Below, in pieces: positions 1 through 6,836 of a DNA stretch of 12,069 nucleotides. The stretch's first letter is position 1. Every line of letters begins with the position of its first letter. Below the pieces are notes generated by a model, which was given only the letters and a program-made list of their open reading frames with translations, had not been told where the DNA came from and searched no databases. A program made the translations under genes and the position numbers. Origin of the DNA: Pseudomonadota bacterium (GTDB taxonomy: Bacteria > Pseudomonadota > Alphaproteobacteria > Rhizobiales > Devosiaceae); contig JAEWHZ010000348.1 of assembly GCA_023387585.1 (NCBI GenBank), positions 1 through 12,069 of the forward strand. The letters run 5' to 3'.

Positions 1-134
1 TCGACCGAGAAATGGAACCAGCCATGCTCGCGCAGCAGATTGCTCAGCCAGGTCTTGCCGACCCCGGCCATGCCGAAAACCGTCACGGCGTGGCGCGGCC
101 GGTCGATGAAATCCTGTGCCGACTCGAACAGCAT
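1..134 (-). CDS. P-loop NTPase, N-terminal fragment (gene runs off the window)
   Basis: Only the first 44 codons are visible; the rest lies before base 1. The reading frame starts at ATG 134 and reads MLFESAQDFIDRPRHAVTVF, followed by GMAGVGKT at residues 21-28. This is a clean Walker A (GxxxxGK[ST]) nucleotide-binding loop right after a hydrophobic beta-strand (AVTVFGM), so the protein should bind ATP or GTP. The substrate cannot be told without the remainder. A weak AGGGA lies 12 nt before the ATG, and the frame stays open a little upstream, so the start is probable rather than certain. It is transcribed divergently from flgE and has no visible flagellar feature, so it is probably a neighbour of the locus and not part of it. 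Shikimate-kinase-like, adenylate-kinase-like and AAA-type ATPases are all possible. Confidence 0.7.
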   Translation of the reverse strand, partial: MLFESAQDFIDRPRHAVTVFGMAGVGKTWLSNLLREHGWFHFSV

Positions 135-249
135 TTTGCGAAGCGATCCCTGTCTGGTGTCGTGTGGGGAAAACGGCGCGCGATCCGGCGGAGCCGAACC
201 TTCAGGCAGGGCGTTTACCGGTCCCCGGGGCGCGAAACAAGCGCCGCCG

Positions 250-266
250 GTCCGGCAAAACTTGCC
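250..266 (+). promoter_or_regulatory. Possible FlbD-type enhancer (ftr-like) upstream of flgE
   Basis: The motif CCGGCAAAACTTGCCCG resembles, from memory, the CCGGCAAAA core of Caulobacter ftr elements bound by the sigma-54 activator FlbD. It lies about 90 bp upstream of the -24 element at 355-356, the usual distance for such enhancers. The arms CGGCAA and TTGCCCG give partial dyad symmetry. An IHF-like motif, TATCAGCGCTTAA at 335-347 (one mismatch to WATCARNNNNTTR), lies between enhancer and promoter, though close to the latter. Binding is inferred from resemblance only. Confidence 0.35.
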
Positions 267-353
267 CGCCGACCCGGCCGGAAATGCCTCCCGGCACTCC
301 ATTCCGCCCTAATGCGCCCAGGAAAACCCAGTCATATCAGCGCTTAACCGTTC

Positions 354-369
354 TGGCATCGCATTTGCA
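354..369 (+). promoter_or_regulatory. Sigma-54 (-24/-12) promoter for flgE
   Basis: The sequence TGGCATCGCATTTGCA has GG and GC exactly 10 nt apart and matches the sigma-54 consensus TGGCACGNNNNTTGCW at almost every fixed position (TGGCA at -24, TTTGCA at -12). Transcription would begin near base 380, giving a leader of about 39 nt before the flgE ATG at 419. In Caulobacter the hook gene is a sigma-54-dependent late-class gene, so location and motif agree. The flgE-flgK-flgL spacing suggests this promoter drives all three. Confidence 0.8.
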
Positions 370-418
370 TCGCCAGGTCCGGATAGCGTCGCGTGGGGCG
401 CGGGTAATGGAGTGAACA

Positions 419-2173
419 ATGGGCATCTATGGAGCGCTGTCCAGCGCGGTCACGGGATTGAGGGCGCAGGCTCAAGCCCTCGAGAACATTTCGGGCAATA
501 TCGCCAACTCCCAGACGACCGGATACAAGCGGATCGAGACCGATTTCCTGGACCTGATCCCCGATGCGCCGCTCAAGCGCCAAGTACCGGGGGCGGTGCT
601 GGCGCAGTCGCGCGCGACCAACGATATCCAGGGCGATATCAAGACGGTCTCGAACGAGACCTTCATCGCGCTCAATTCGGGCGGCTTCTTCATCGTCGAG
701 CCCAAGGCCGGCCAGTCGGACGGCAATTCGATCTTCTCGGGCGCGAACTACTACACAAGACGCGGCGATTTCGAGATCGACAAGGACGGCCACCTCGTCA
801 ACGGCGCCGGATACTACCTCAAGGGCCTGCCGATCGACCGCCAGACCGGCAACATCTCCGGCTCGGTGCCGGAAATCATCACCCTGTCCAACTCCTTCCT
901 GCCCGCCCAGGCGACCTCGCGCATCAACTACCAGGCCAATCTGCCGCTGGTGCCCAACACCGGCAATTACGATCCCTCACAGCCTTATAGCGACCTGATG
1001 CGTTCGGGCGACTTCGTCACCGGTTCCGTACCGGCCACGCTGGGCGGCGGCGCGCTGACCGGCACGGACCCTGCCGCCGGCGTGTTCGTGCCCGGCGAGA
1101 CCATGACGCTGACGATCAACGGCACGGAATACACCTTCGAATTCGTCAATGGCGGCACCCCCGCCTCCGGCCATATCGGCGTCGATGTCTCGGGCTCGGT
1201 GACCGATGCGCTGGCCAATCTCGAGGCCGGCTTGCAATCCGGCGGCGGCCCTGCGGCGGCGTCGGCCACGGTCGGGCTGAACGGCGGCAATTTCCAGATC
1301 ACGCTGGGCGACAACGATCTCGCCAGCTTCTCCGTGTCCGACGGTTCGGCGGCGACGCTGGGCAATCTCGGTCTCGTCGTGGGCCAGCAGGCTACGGCTC
1401 CCGTACGTCCCGACGTGAACACCATCTCGGCGGCGCAGAGCGCCAATTTCCTCGCCAGCTCGGTCTCGGGCGGCGCCGTGACCGTCTATGCCGAGAACGG
1501 CGCGCCGGCCAATGTGCAGCTGCGCTGGGCCAAGGTCGACAGCTACGAGGCCGGGGGCACCGACAGCTGGCAGCTGTTCTACATGAGCGACAGTACCGCC
1601 ACGGGCGCCGGCACCATGTGGACGCGCGTCGACGGTGATTTCAGCTTCGGACGCGACGGCGCCATGCTTTCGGCCGGAGCCGACGGGGTGGACATCCCCA
1701 ATCTCACGGTGAACGGCAACAATATCGGCAATGTCGAATTCTTCTTCAACCGCAACGGCCTGACGCAGTCCGCCGACGTCACCGGGGCCGTCAACGTCAC
1801 GACGCGCAACCAGGACGGCTATGGCGCCGGCGAGTTCGTATCGGTGGCCATCAGCGATAGCGGGCGGGTCGTCGCGACCTATTCGAACGGCGTGCGCATC
1901 GATGTCGCCCAGGTGGTGACGGCGAATTTCAACGCGGTCAACCAGCTCAAGCGCCTCGATGGCGGTGTCTATGCTGCCACTTCGGAATCGGGCGAGCCGA
2001 TCTTCGATCTCACCGGCGGCGGCATCATCGGCGGGGCTCTCGAAGCCTCCAACACCGATATCTCGGATGAGTTCACCAAGCTGATCGTCACCCAGCAGGC
2101 CTATGCGGCCGGCACCCGCATCGTGTCGACTGCCGACGAGATGCTGCAGGAAGTGCTGAACATGGTGCGCTGA
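419..2173 (+). CDS. flgE: Flagellar hook protein FlgE
   Basis: This 584-residue protein polymerises into the flexible hook linking the basal body to the filament outside the cell. The N-terminal rod/hook signature ANSQTTGYKR is at residues 29-38, after an amphipathic helix rich in Ala and Leu. The C-terminus carries the matching axial helix from SNTDI (544) to the end, with QQAYAAGTRIVSTADEM inside it. The length is close to that of Caulobacter FlgE and longer than enteric FlgE, because of inserted surface domains. One at about 217-325 has a beta-rich module (GETMTLTINGTEYTF, then HIGVDVSGSVTDALANLEAGL) that resembles modules in FlgL and the flagellins here. The start is ATG 419, with GGAG at 409-412 six bases upstream. 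It has no signal peptide, as expected for export through the flagellar type III apparatus. It is first in a likely flgE-flgK-flgL operon behind a sigma-54 promoter. Confidence 0.96.
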   Translation: MGIYGALSSAVTGLRAQAQALENISGNIANSQTTGYKRIETDFLDLIPDAPLKRQVPGAVLAQSRATNDIQGDIKTVSNETFIALNSGGFFIVEPKAGQSDGNSIFSGANYYTRRGDFEIDKDGHLVNGAGYYLKGLPIDRQTGNISGSVPEIITLSNSFLPAQATSRINYQANLPLVPNTGNYDPSQPYSDLMRSGDFVTGSVPATLGGGALTGTDPAAGVFVPGETMTLTINGTEYTFEFVNGGTPASGHIGVDVSGSVTDALANLEAGLQSGGGPAAASATVGLNGGNFQITLGDNDLASFSVSDGSAATLGNLGLVVGQQATAPVRPDVNTISAAQSANFLASSVSGGAVTVYAENGAPANVQLRWAKVDSYEAGGTDSWQLFYMSDSTATGAGTMWTRVDGDFSFGRDGAMLSAGADGVDIPNLTVNGNNIGNVEFFFNRNGLTQSADVTGAVNVTTRNQDGYGAGEFVSVAISDSGRVVATYSNGVRIDVAQVVTANFNAVNQLKRLDGGVYAATSESGEPIFDLTGGGIIGGALEASNTDISDEFTKLIVTQQAYAAGTRIVSTADEMLQEVLNMVR

Positions 2174-2182
2174 CTCAGCGCT

Positions 2183-2208
2183 GGCGGCATCCCGTTCAGG
2201 GTGCCGCC
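2183..2208 (+). promoter_or_regulatory. Hairpin in the flgE-flgK gap
   Basis: GGCGGCA pairs with TGCCGCC and CCC with GGG, around the short loop GTTCA with one bulged T, ten bases after the flgE stop. No T-run follows (the next bases are GTCCTCGG), so it is not a normal Rho-independent terminator. It could stabilise the flgE end of the message, act as a processing site or partially attenuate flgK and flgL. Such an element would suit the much higher need for hook protein than for junction proteins. That role is inferred. Confidence 0.5.
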
Positions 2209-2241
2209 GTCCTCGGTTCTGCGTAAACGGAGTCTTCGCCC

Positions 2242-4050
2242 ATGGGGCTGGTATCCTCGCTCAGCAATGCCGTGTCCGGGCTGCGGGTCAACCAGGACTC
2301 CCTTGCGGTCGTCTCGCGCAACATCGCCAATTCCGGCACGCCAGGCTATCACCGCCAGACGCTCTCGGTCATCGACCATCACGATACCGGCTCGAGCTAT
2401 GCGCGCTCGCTCGGCGTGCAGCGTGCCTTCAACCAGAGCCTGCAGACCTACTACACCCGGCAGGTGTCGGACACGGCCTCGACCTCGGTGCAGGCCCGCT
2501 ATCTCGACGAGCTGCAGACCTATCTGGGCAAGCCCGGCAGCGCCGGCTCGCTCGATACCGTGTTCCAGGACCTGCAGAACCAGTTGCAGGCACTGGCGAC
2601 CAGCCCCGACAACCACACCGCGCGTGCCCAGGCGCTGGCCTCGGCACAAACCGTCGTTGAAACACTCAACCGGCTGTCTACCAACATCCAGACCATGCGC
2701 CAGCAGACCGAGGCGCAGATCGCGGGCAGCGTCAATTCGCTCAACGGCATGCTGGGCTCGCTCGAGGAGGTGAACCGGCGCCTGCTCGATCTCGGAATGG
2801 ATGATCAGTCCCGCACGGCGCTGCTCGACCAGCGCGACCGGCTCGTCGCCGGCATCGCCGAGAAGATCGACGTCAACGCCGAATATCGCGCCAACGGCAC
2901 GGTGGCGCTGATGACGCGGTCCGGCGTCGGCCTGCTCGACGGGCGCGCGTCGACCATCACCTTCGAATCCGCCGGCAACATCACCGCGACCTCGGAATTC
3001 GATCTCGATCCCGAGCTGAGCCGCGTCGGGCGGCTCACGGTCACCACGCCGTCCGGGCTCAAGCTCGATCTGGTGCAGCAGGGCACGGTGCAGGGCGGCG
3101 AGATCGGCGGCCTGCTGGCGCTGCGCGACAAGACGCTGGTCGAGGCGCAGGCGCAGCTCGACGAGATCGCCGCCGCTCTCGCCACCGCCTTCAACACCCG
3201 GACCATTCCGGGCGAGGCCGTTCCGGACGGCTTTTCCGTGCCCTATGGCGATCTCGCCAGGGGCAACGACATCCTCGTCACCTACAATCAGGGTGGCATC
3301 GACCGGCAGGTGCGCGTGGTCAACACCGCCGAGGCGCTGGACCATGTCGATGCCAGCGGCGTGCGTGTCATCGGCGTCGACTTCACCCAGTCGGATGCCG
3401 ACATCACGGCGCAGCTCGCCGGCAAGGTGCCGGGCCTCGCCTTCAACGCCGCGGGCGGCGATCTTTCGGTCACCGGCAGCACGGTCAGCGTCGGCTCGGT
3501 CGTCGCGCGCTCCACTTCCGGCGCGGCGCAGGGGTCGGGCCTCGCCCTCAATCTGTTCGTCGATGTCGGCGGCGCGCCCTTCACCAATGATCTCGACACC
3601 GACCCGCCGGCCAAGGTCGGGTTCGCCGCGCGCATCTCGATCAATTCAGCGGTGGTCGCCGACAATCGCCTGCTGGTCCAGCACACGGTCGGCGGCACGC
3701 TGGGCGATCATGCGCGGCCGCAATATCTCATCGACCAGCTCAACTCCATGCGCTTCGTGTCGGGCGGCGATCCGCGCCAGAACCCCGACCGCTTCCAGCT
3801 CAACGGCACGCTGAGCGATCTGATCTCGCAGACCATCAACCATCAGGGCAGCACCATCAACGCCGCCCTGACCCGCGCCGGCGATCGGGAACTGACGCTC
3901 GAGACCGTCACCGCGCAGATGCAGTCGGAATACGGCGTCAACCTCGATGAGGAGATGGCGCGGCTCATCGAGCTGCAGAACGCCTACACCGCCAATGCGC
4001 GCGTGGTGTCGATCGTGCAGGAACTGCTCAACGCCTTGTTCAACATCTAG
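2242..4050 (+). CDS. flgK: Flagellar hook-associated protein 1, FlgK
   Basis: This 602-residue protein forms the first hook-filament junction ring, between the FlgE hook and the FlgL ring, and is secreted by the flagellar type III pathway. The N-terminus MGLVSSLSNAVSGLRVNQDS leads into the family motif ANSGTPGYHR at residues 29-38. Next comes a long helical region with coiled-coil character (about 60-200, including LDQRDRLVAGIAEKIDVNAE near 193-212) that is typical of FlgK. The C-terminal axial helix has VNLDEEMARLIELQNAYTAN starting near residue 566 and ends LLNALFNI. The start is ATG 2242, with GGAG at 2229-2232 nine bases upstream. The gene lies 68 nt after flgE and 14 nt before flgL, and no separate promoter is evident, so it is probably cotranscribed with both. 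Confidence 0.95.
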   Translation: MGLVSSLSNAVSGLRVNQDSLAVVSRNIANSGTPGYHRQTLSVIDHHDTGSSYARSLGVQRAFNQSLQTYYTRQVSDTASTSVQARYLDELQTYLGKPGSAGSLDTVFQDLQNQLQALATSPDNHTARAQALASAQTVVETLNRLSTNIQTMRQQTEAQIAGSVNSLNGMLGSLEEVNRRLLDLGMDDQSRTALLDQRDRLVAGIAEKIDVNAEYRANGTVALMTRSGVGLLDGRASTITFESAGNITATSEFDLDPELSRVGRLTVTTPSGLKLDLVQQGTVQGGEIGGLLALRDKTLVEAQAQLDEIAAALATAFNTRTIPGEAVPDGFSVPYGDLARGNDILVTYNQGGIDRQVRVVNTAEALDHVDASGVRVIGVDFTQSDADITAQLAGKVPGLAFNAAGGDLSVTGSTVSVGSVVARSTSGAAQGSGLALNLFVDVGGAPFTNDLDTDPPAKVGFAARISINSAVVADNRLLVQHTVGGTLGDHARPQYLIDQLNSMRFVSGGDPRQNPDRFQLNGTLSDLISQTINHQGSTINAALTRAGDRELTLETVTAQMQSEYGVNLDEEMARLIELQNAYTANARVVSIVQELLNALFNI

Positions 4051-4064
4051 CCGGGGTTTTCAGC

Positions 4065-5948
4065 ATGATCGTCAACAAGTCGATGTTTCCGCTGCAGACC
4101 GGCTTTTCCGTGCTGTCCAAGATGCAGTCGCGGATGGGCGAGCTTCAGTTCCAGCTCGGCACGGGGCAGAAGTCCTCGACGCTTGCCGGCATGGGCCGCG
4201 ACCTGCCGCTCTCGGTCAGCGCGCGTTCGCGCCTGTCGGTCATCGAGGGTTTCTCGGCCAGCATCTCGACGGTCAATCTGCGCCTGTCCTTTTATTCCAA
4301 CGCCATGGAGCGCTTCGAGAAGATCGAGACTGAAGCGCGCAATTCGGCCCTGCCGAGCCAGTACGGCACCGGCGACATCAACATGGCGACCCTGCCGGGC
4401 CTGTCCTTCGCGCGGTTCGACGAGGTCGTGACGCTGCTCAATTCCGATATCGACGGGCGCCATATCTTCGGCGGATCGACGGCAGACCGCGCGCCGCTGC
4501 CCTCGACCAGCGCGCTGCTCGACGGCGAGGGCGGACGGGCGGGCTTTCGCACCATCGTCGCCGAGCGCAAGGCCGCCGATGCCGGCCCGGACGGGCTTGG
4601 CCGGCTGAGCGTCGCCACCGCCGCCGACACCGTCACCCTGTCCGAGGACGGCGCGCACCCATTCGGCTTCAAGCTCTCGACCGCCTCTGCCACCGGCGCC
4701 GGCATCACCACCACCGATCCGGCCGGCAGCCCCGCGAGCCTCGGCATCGCCGTCACCGCCCAGCCGGTGCCCGGAGACAGCATCACCCTTGGCTTCACTC
4801 TGCCGGACGGCACCGAGACGCAGGTCACCCTCAAGGCCGTCGCTGCCGGGGAGGGCGGGGCGCCGGGAACCTTCGAGATCGGCGCAGACGAAGCCGAGAC
4901 TGCCGCCAATATCGGCGCAGCGCTCGAAACGGGCCTCGAAACGGAGGCCGGCACCACGCTCTCCGCCGCCTCGACCTTCGCGGCCGCCAATAATTTCTTC
5001 GCCGGCGCCGGCGAGCCCATCCTGCGCGTCTCCGGCGTCCCGGCCAGCGCCGCCACGGCGCTCGAGATCGCCGATCCTGCCACCACCATGACCTGGTATC
5101 GCGGCGAGACCGCCGCCATCTCCGCCGACAATCTCGGCCGGCTCGACGTCGCTTCCGCCGGTTCCGCCGTCAGCCTCGTCGAATCCGTGCCCGTCTCGAC
5201 CAAACACGGCTTCACCATCGCGGGGGTCTCGACCCCGACGGCCAACATCGTCACCAGCCACACGCCGGGCGATCCGTCCGATATCGCGATCGACTTCACC
5301 GGCGTGCCGGCGCCGAATGAGAGCGTCACCGTCACGCTGACCCAGCCGGACGGCACCACCAGCACCGTCACGCTCACCGCCGTCAACGGCCGCCCGCAGG
5401 CCGGTCAGTTCAGCATCGGCGCGACGCCCGAGGCGACGGCGGCCAATTTCCAGGCGGCGCTGCGCGACGGTATCCATACGGCCGCAAAGACCGCCGAGGG
5501 CGACCCGCGCCAGAGCGTCAGCGCCCAGATCGACGAGGCGACGCGTGTCAATTACGGCGTCGAGGCCACCGAGACCGGCCTGCTGAAGCTCATGCGCACG
5601 CTGGCCTCGATGTCGGTCGAGACCTATTCAACCGCCGATCCCACCGCGCGCGGCCGGTTCGATGCCATGGCCTCGCGCCAGCAGTCCGAGATGTCAGAGC
5701 GCCACAATTCCACCGCTGGCTCGGTCGAGATCATCACCATGGAGCTCGGCATCGCCCAGGCCAGCGCCCAGGCGGCGCAGGAGCGGCACACCAATTACAA
5801 GGCGCAGCTCGAGAACCTGCTATACGATGCCGAGGCGGTGTCGAAGGAAGACGTCGCCGTCGAGATCCTCGCGCTTCAGACCCGGTTGCAGGCGAGCTAC
5901 CAGGTCACCGCCATGGTCTCCCAACTCAGCCTCGCCAACTTCCTGTAA
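4065..5948 (+). CDS. flgL: Flagellar hook-associated protein 3, FlgL, with duplicated central domain
   Basis: This 627-residue flagellin-like protein forms the second junction ring, between FlgK and the filament. The N-terminal D0/D1 helix reads MIVNKSMFPLQTGFSVLSKM. The C-terminal helical region (about 525-627) contains SVEIITMELGIAQASAQAAQ and ends LQASYQVTAMVSQLSLANFL, as in FlgL. Enteric FlgL is about half this length; the extra mass is a central beta-rich insert at about 170-480. That insert holds two copies of a similar domain: GLGRLSVATAADTVTLSEDG near 176 and NLGRLDVASAGSAVSLVES near 357. Each copy has a PDGT strand at 247 and 428 and an EIGADEAETAANIGAAL or SIGATPEATAANFQAAL helix after it. 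Between the copies is MTWYRGET, a short motif I recall from other alphaproteobacterial FlgL proteins. The start is ATG 4065, with only a weak GGGG upstream, so translation may be coupled to flgK. Confidence 0.92.
   Translation: MIVNKSMFPLQTGFSVLSKMQSRMGELQFQLGTGQKSSTLAGMGRDLPLSVSARSRLSVIEGFSASISTVNLRLSFYSNAMERFEKIETEARNSALPSQYGTGDINMATLPGLSFARFDEVVTLLNSDIDGRHIFGGSTADRAPLPSTSALLDGEGGRAGFRTIVAERKAADAGPDGLGRLSVATAADTVTLSEDGAHPFGFKLSTASATGAGITTTDPAGSPASLGIAVTAQPVPGDSITLGFTLPDGTETQVTLKAVAAGEGGAPGTFEIGADEAETAANIGAALETGLETEAGTTLSAASTFAAANNFFAGAGEPILRVSGVPASAATALEIADPATTMTWYRGETAAISADNLGRLDVASAGSAVSLVESVPVSTKHGFTIAGVSTPTANIVTSHTPGDPSDIAIDFTGVPAPNESVTVTLTQPDGTTSTVTLTAVNGRPQAGQFSIGATPEATAANFQAALRDGIHTAAKTAEGDPRQSVSAQIDEATRVNYGVEATETGLLKLMRTLASMSVETYSTADPTARGRFDAMASRQQSEMSERHNSTAGSVEIITMELGIAQASAQAAQERHTNYKAQLENLLYDAEAVSKEDVAVEILALQTRLQASYQVTAMVSQLSLANFL
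4584..4964 (+). repeat. FlgL internal domain copy 1
   Basis: This stretch encodes FlgL residues about 174-300. Landmarks are LGRLSVATAADTVTLSEDG, FTLPDGTETQVTLKAV and FEIGADEAETAANIGAALET. It aligns by eye with residues 355-475 at an offset of 180-181 residues. The similarity is clear at protein level but much weaker at DNA level, so the duplication is not recent. Confidence 0.65.
5127..5489 (+). repeat. FlgL internal domain copy 2
   Basis: This stretch encodes FlgL residues about 355-475. Landmarks are LGRLDVASAGSAVSLVES, LTQPDGTTSTVTLTAV and FSIGATPEATAANFQAALRD, each matching a landmark of copy 1 in the same order. It is followed directly by the start of the conserved C-terminal part (VSAQIDEATRVNYGVEATE). 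Confidence 0.65.
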
Positions 5949-5953
5949 CGAAA

Positions 5954-5981
5954 AGCCCCGCGCGGATGACCGCACGGGGCT
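5954..5981 (-). terminator. Terminator between convergent flgL and flaF
   Basis: AGCCCCG and CGGGGCT form a seven-pair outer stem, and GCGG pairs with CCGC around loop ATGA, giving a strong GC hairpin. On the minus strand it is followed by TTTTCG, so it should end the flaF transcript as a Rho-independent terminator. On the plus strand the following bases are CGAATTCCTT, which is less typical, though the hairpin may still help end the flgL message. It starts six bases after the flgL stop. Confidence 0.75.
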
Positions 5982-6006
5982 CGAATTCCTTCATCCGAAA
6001 CGATGC

Positions 6007-6372
6007 TCAGTTGCCGCGCAGGCCGGCCGCGAGCTGGCGGTTGATGTTGATCAGCGCATCGAGCCGCGGCTGCGAGGGCTGCATCAGGATCTCGCGGGTC
6101 TCGTTGAGGATGAAGATCCCCAGATTGACGATGTTCTCGCGCATCGGGGCCGGCAAATGGTGATCCTCGCGCGTCGCCGAGCTCATGAACACGGTCCACA
6201 ACTTGCGGTTATAGGTCAGGGCGCTTTGCAGTTCGGCAAGATCCACCGGCCAGTCCTCGCGCACGCGCTGCAGGCCGATTGCGGCCTTGATCAGCAGCGA
6301 CGCTTCGCGGTCGCGCGGGGTTTCAACGACCTTTGCCGTCTGCTGGTAGGCCAGTGCGCCCTGTTGATACAT
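6007..6372 (-). CDS. flaF: Flagellar biosynthesis regulator FlaF
   Basis: This 121-residue cytoplasmic all-helical protein is recognisable from MYQQGALAYQQTAKVVETPR at the start, ASLLIKAAIGLQRV, then LAELQSALTYNRKLWTVF and a C-terminal region with NLGIFILNETREILMQPSQP and LININRQLAAGLRGN. FlaF is confined to alphaproteobacteria. In Caulobacter and Brucella it is known as a positive regulator of flagellin synthesis or secretion, acting opposite FlbT. The start is ATG 6372, the only methionine that keeps the conserved N-terminal YQQTA...ESPR-like segment. It lies inside the flbT coding region (50-nt overlap, different frame) with only a distant AGGA upstream, suggesting translational coupling. 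The gene ends just before the 5954-5981 terminator. Confidence 0.92.
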   Translation of the reverse strand: MYQQGALAYQQTAKVVETPRDREASLLIKAAIGLQRVREDWPVDLAELQSALTYNRKLWTVFMSSATREDHHLPAPMRENIVNLGIFILNETREILMQPSQPRLDALININRQLAAGLRGN

Positions 6373-6751
6373 GGGATAGGAGATCCTGTTCGTATTCGAT
6401 GAGCCGCTGGGCGACCTTCAAAGCCTTGTATAGCTCCCCAGTTAATATCTCGTTATTGATTTGATCCACGATCGAAATCGAAGATGGGGCAGCGGCCAGA
6501 AAGTCCTCGACGAGCTGCATGTAGTTGTCATGCAGCCGGTTGTCTTCGTCTTCCGAGATATACATCAGCTGTACGGCGAGATAGATGCGCCGCGCCGGCG
6601 TGTTGGCGGTATCCGCCGTGAGTATGTCTTTCTCGCGCAGGATCGGCGCCCGGCCTTCGATGAACAGCCGCGTGCGCTGGTGGGAATTGGTGATGATGCA
6701 GCCGCCGACCAGCAGCTTCTCGCCGGGCTTGAGTTCGACCTTGAGGGCCAA
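6323..6751 (-). CDS. flbT: Flagellin mRNA repressor FlbT
   Basis: This protein of 142 residues has the FlbT pattern ALKVELKPGEKLLVGGCIIT, then RTRLFIEGRAPILREKDIL, a long stretch with IYLAVQLMYIS, and a C-terminal helix region NNEILTGELYKALKVAQRLI. FlbT acts post-transcriptionally: in Caulobacter it binds the 5' leader of flagellin mRNA and promotes its decay until the hook is complete. I place the start at TTG 6751. It yields the family-typical N-terminus MALKVELKPGE, and GAGGA sits seven bases upstream (6759-6763). A second in-frame TTG at 6778 would add nine residues and lacks such a site. The last 50 nt overlap flaF. It follows flagellin B by 85 nt with no clear terminator between them, so flagellin B, flbT and flaF may share a transcript. 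Confidence 0.92.
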   Translation of the reverse strand: MALKVELKPGEKLLVGGCIITNSHQRTRLFIEGRAPILREKDILTADTANTPARRIYLAVQLMYISEDEDNRLHDNYMQLVEDFLAAAPSSISIVDQINNEILTGELYKALKVAQRLIEYEQDLLSHVSTGRTGLPADGKGR

Positions 6752-6836
6752 TGCCGTGTCCTCGCTCTTTGCCGGCAAGCCGGGGCGAAACCGATGAAGG
6801 CGGAGTTTGAGTCCTGCCTTATGTGTGAACCCCGGC

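Noticed and set aside
12..347. Plus-strand frames in the region before flgE
   Set aside because: They overlap the Walker A-bearing minus-strand gene and the sigma-54 promoter, and their products look like random GC-rich sequence.
2101..5477. Long open frames on the minus strand opposite flgK and flgL
   Set aside because: The plus-strand genes have full family motifs at both ends and proper ribosome binding sites; the antisense products are Arg/Gly/Asp-rich with no recognisable domain.
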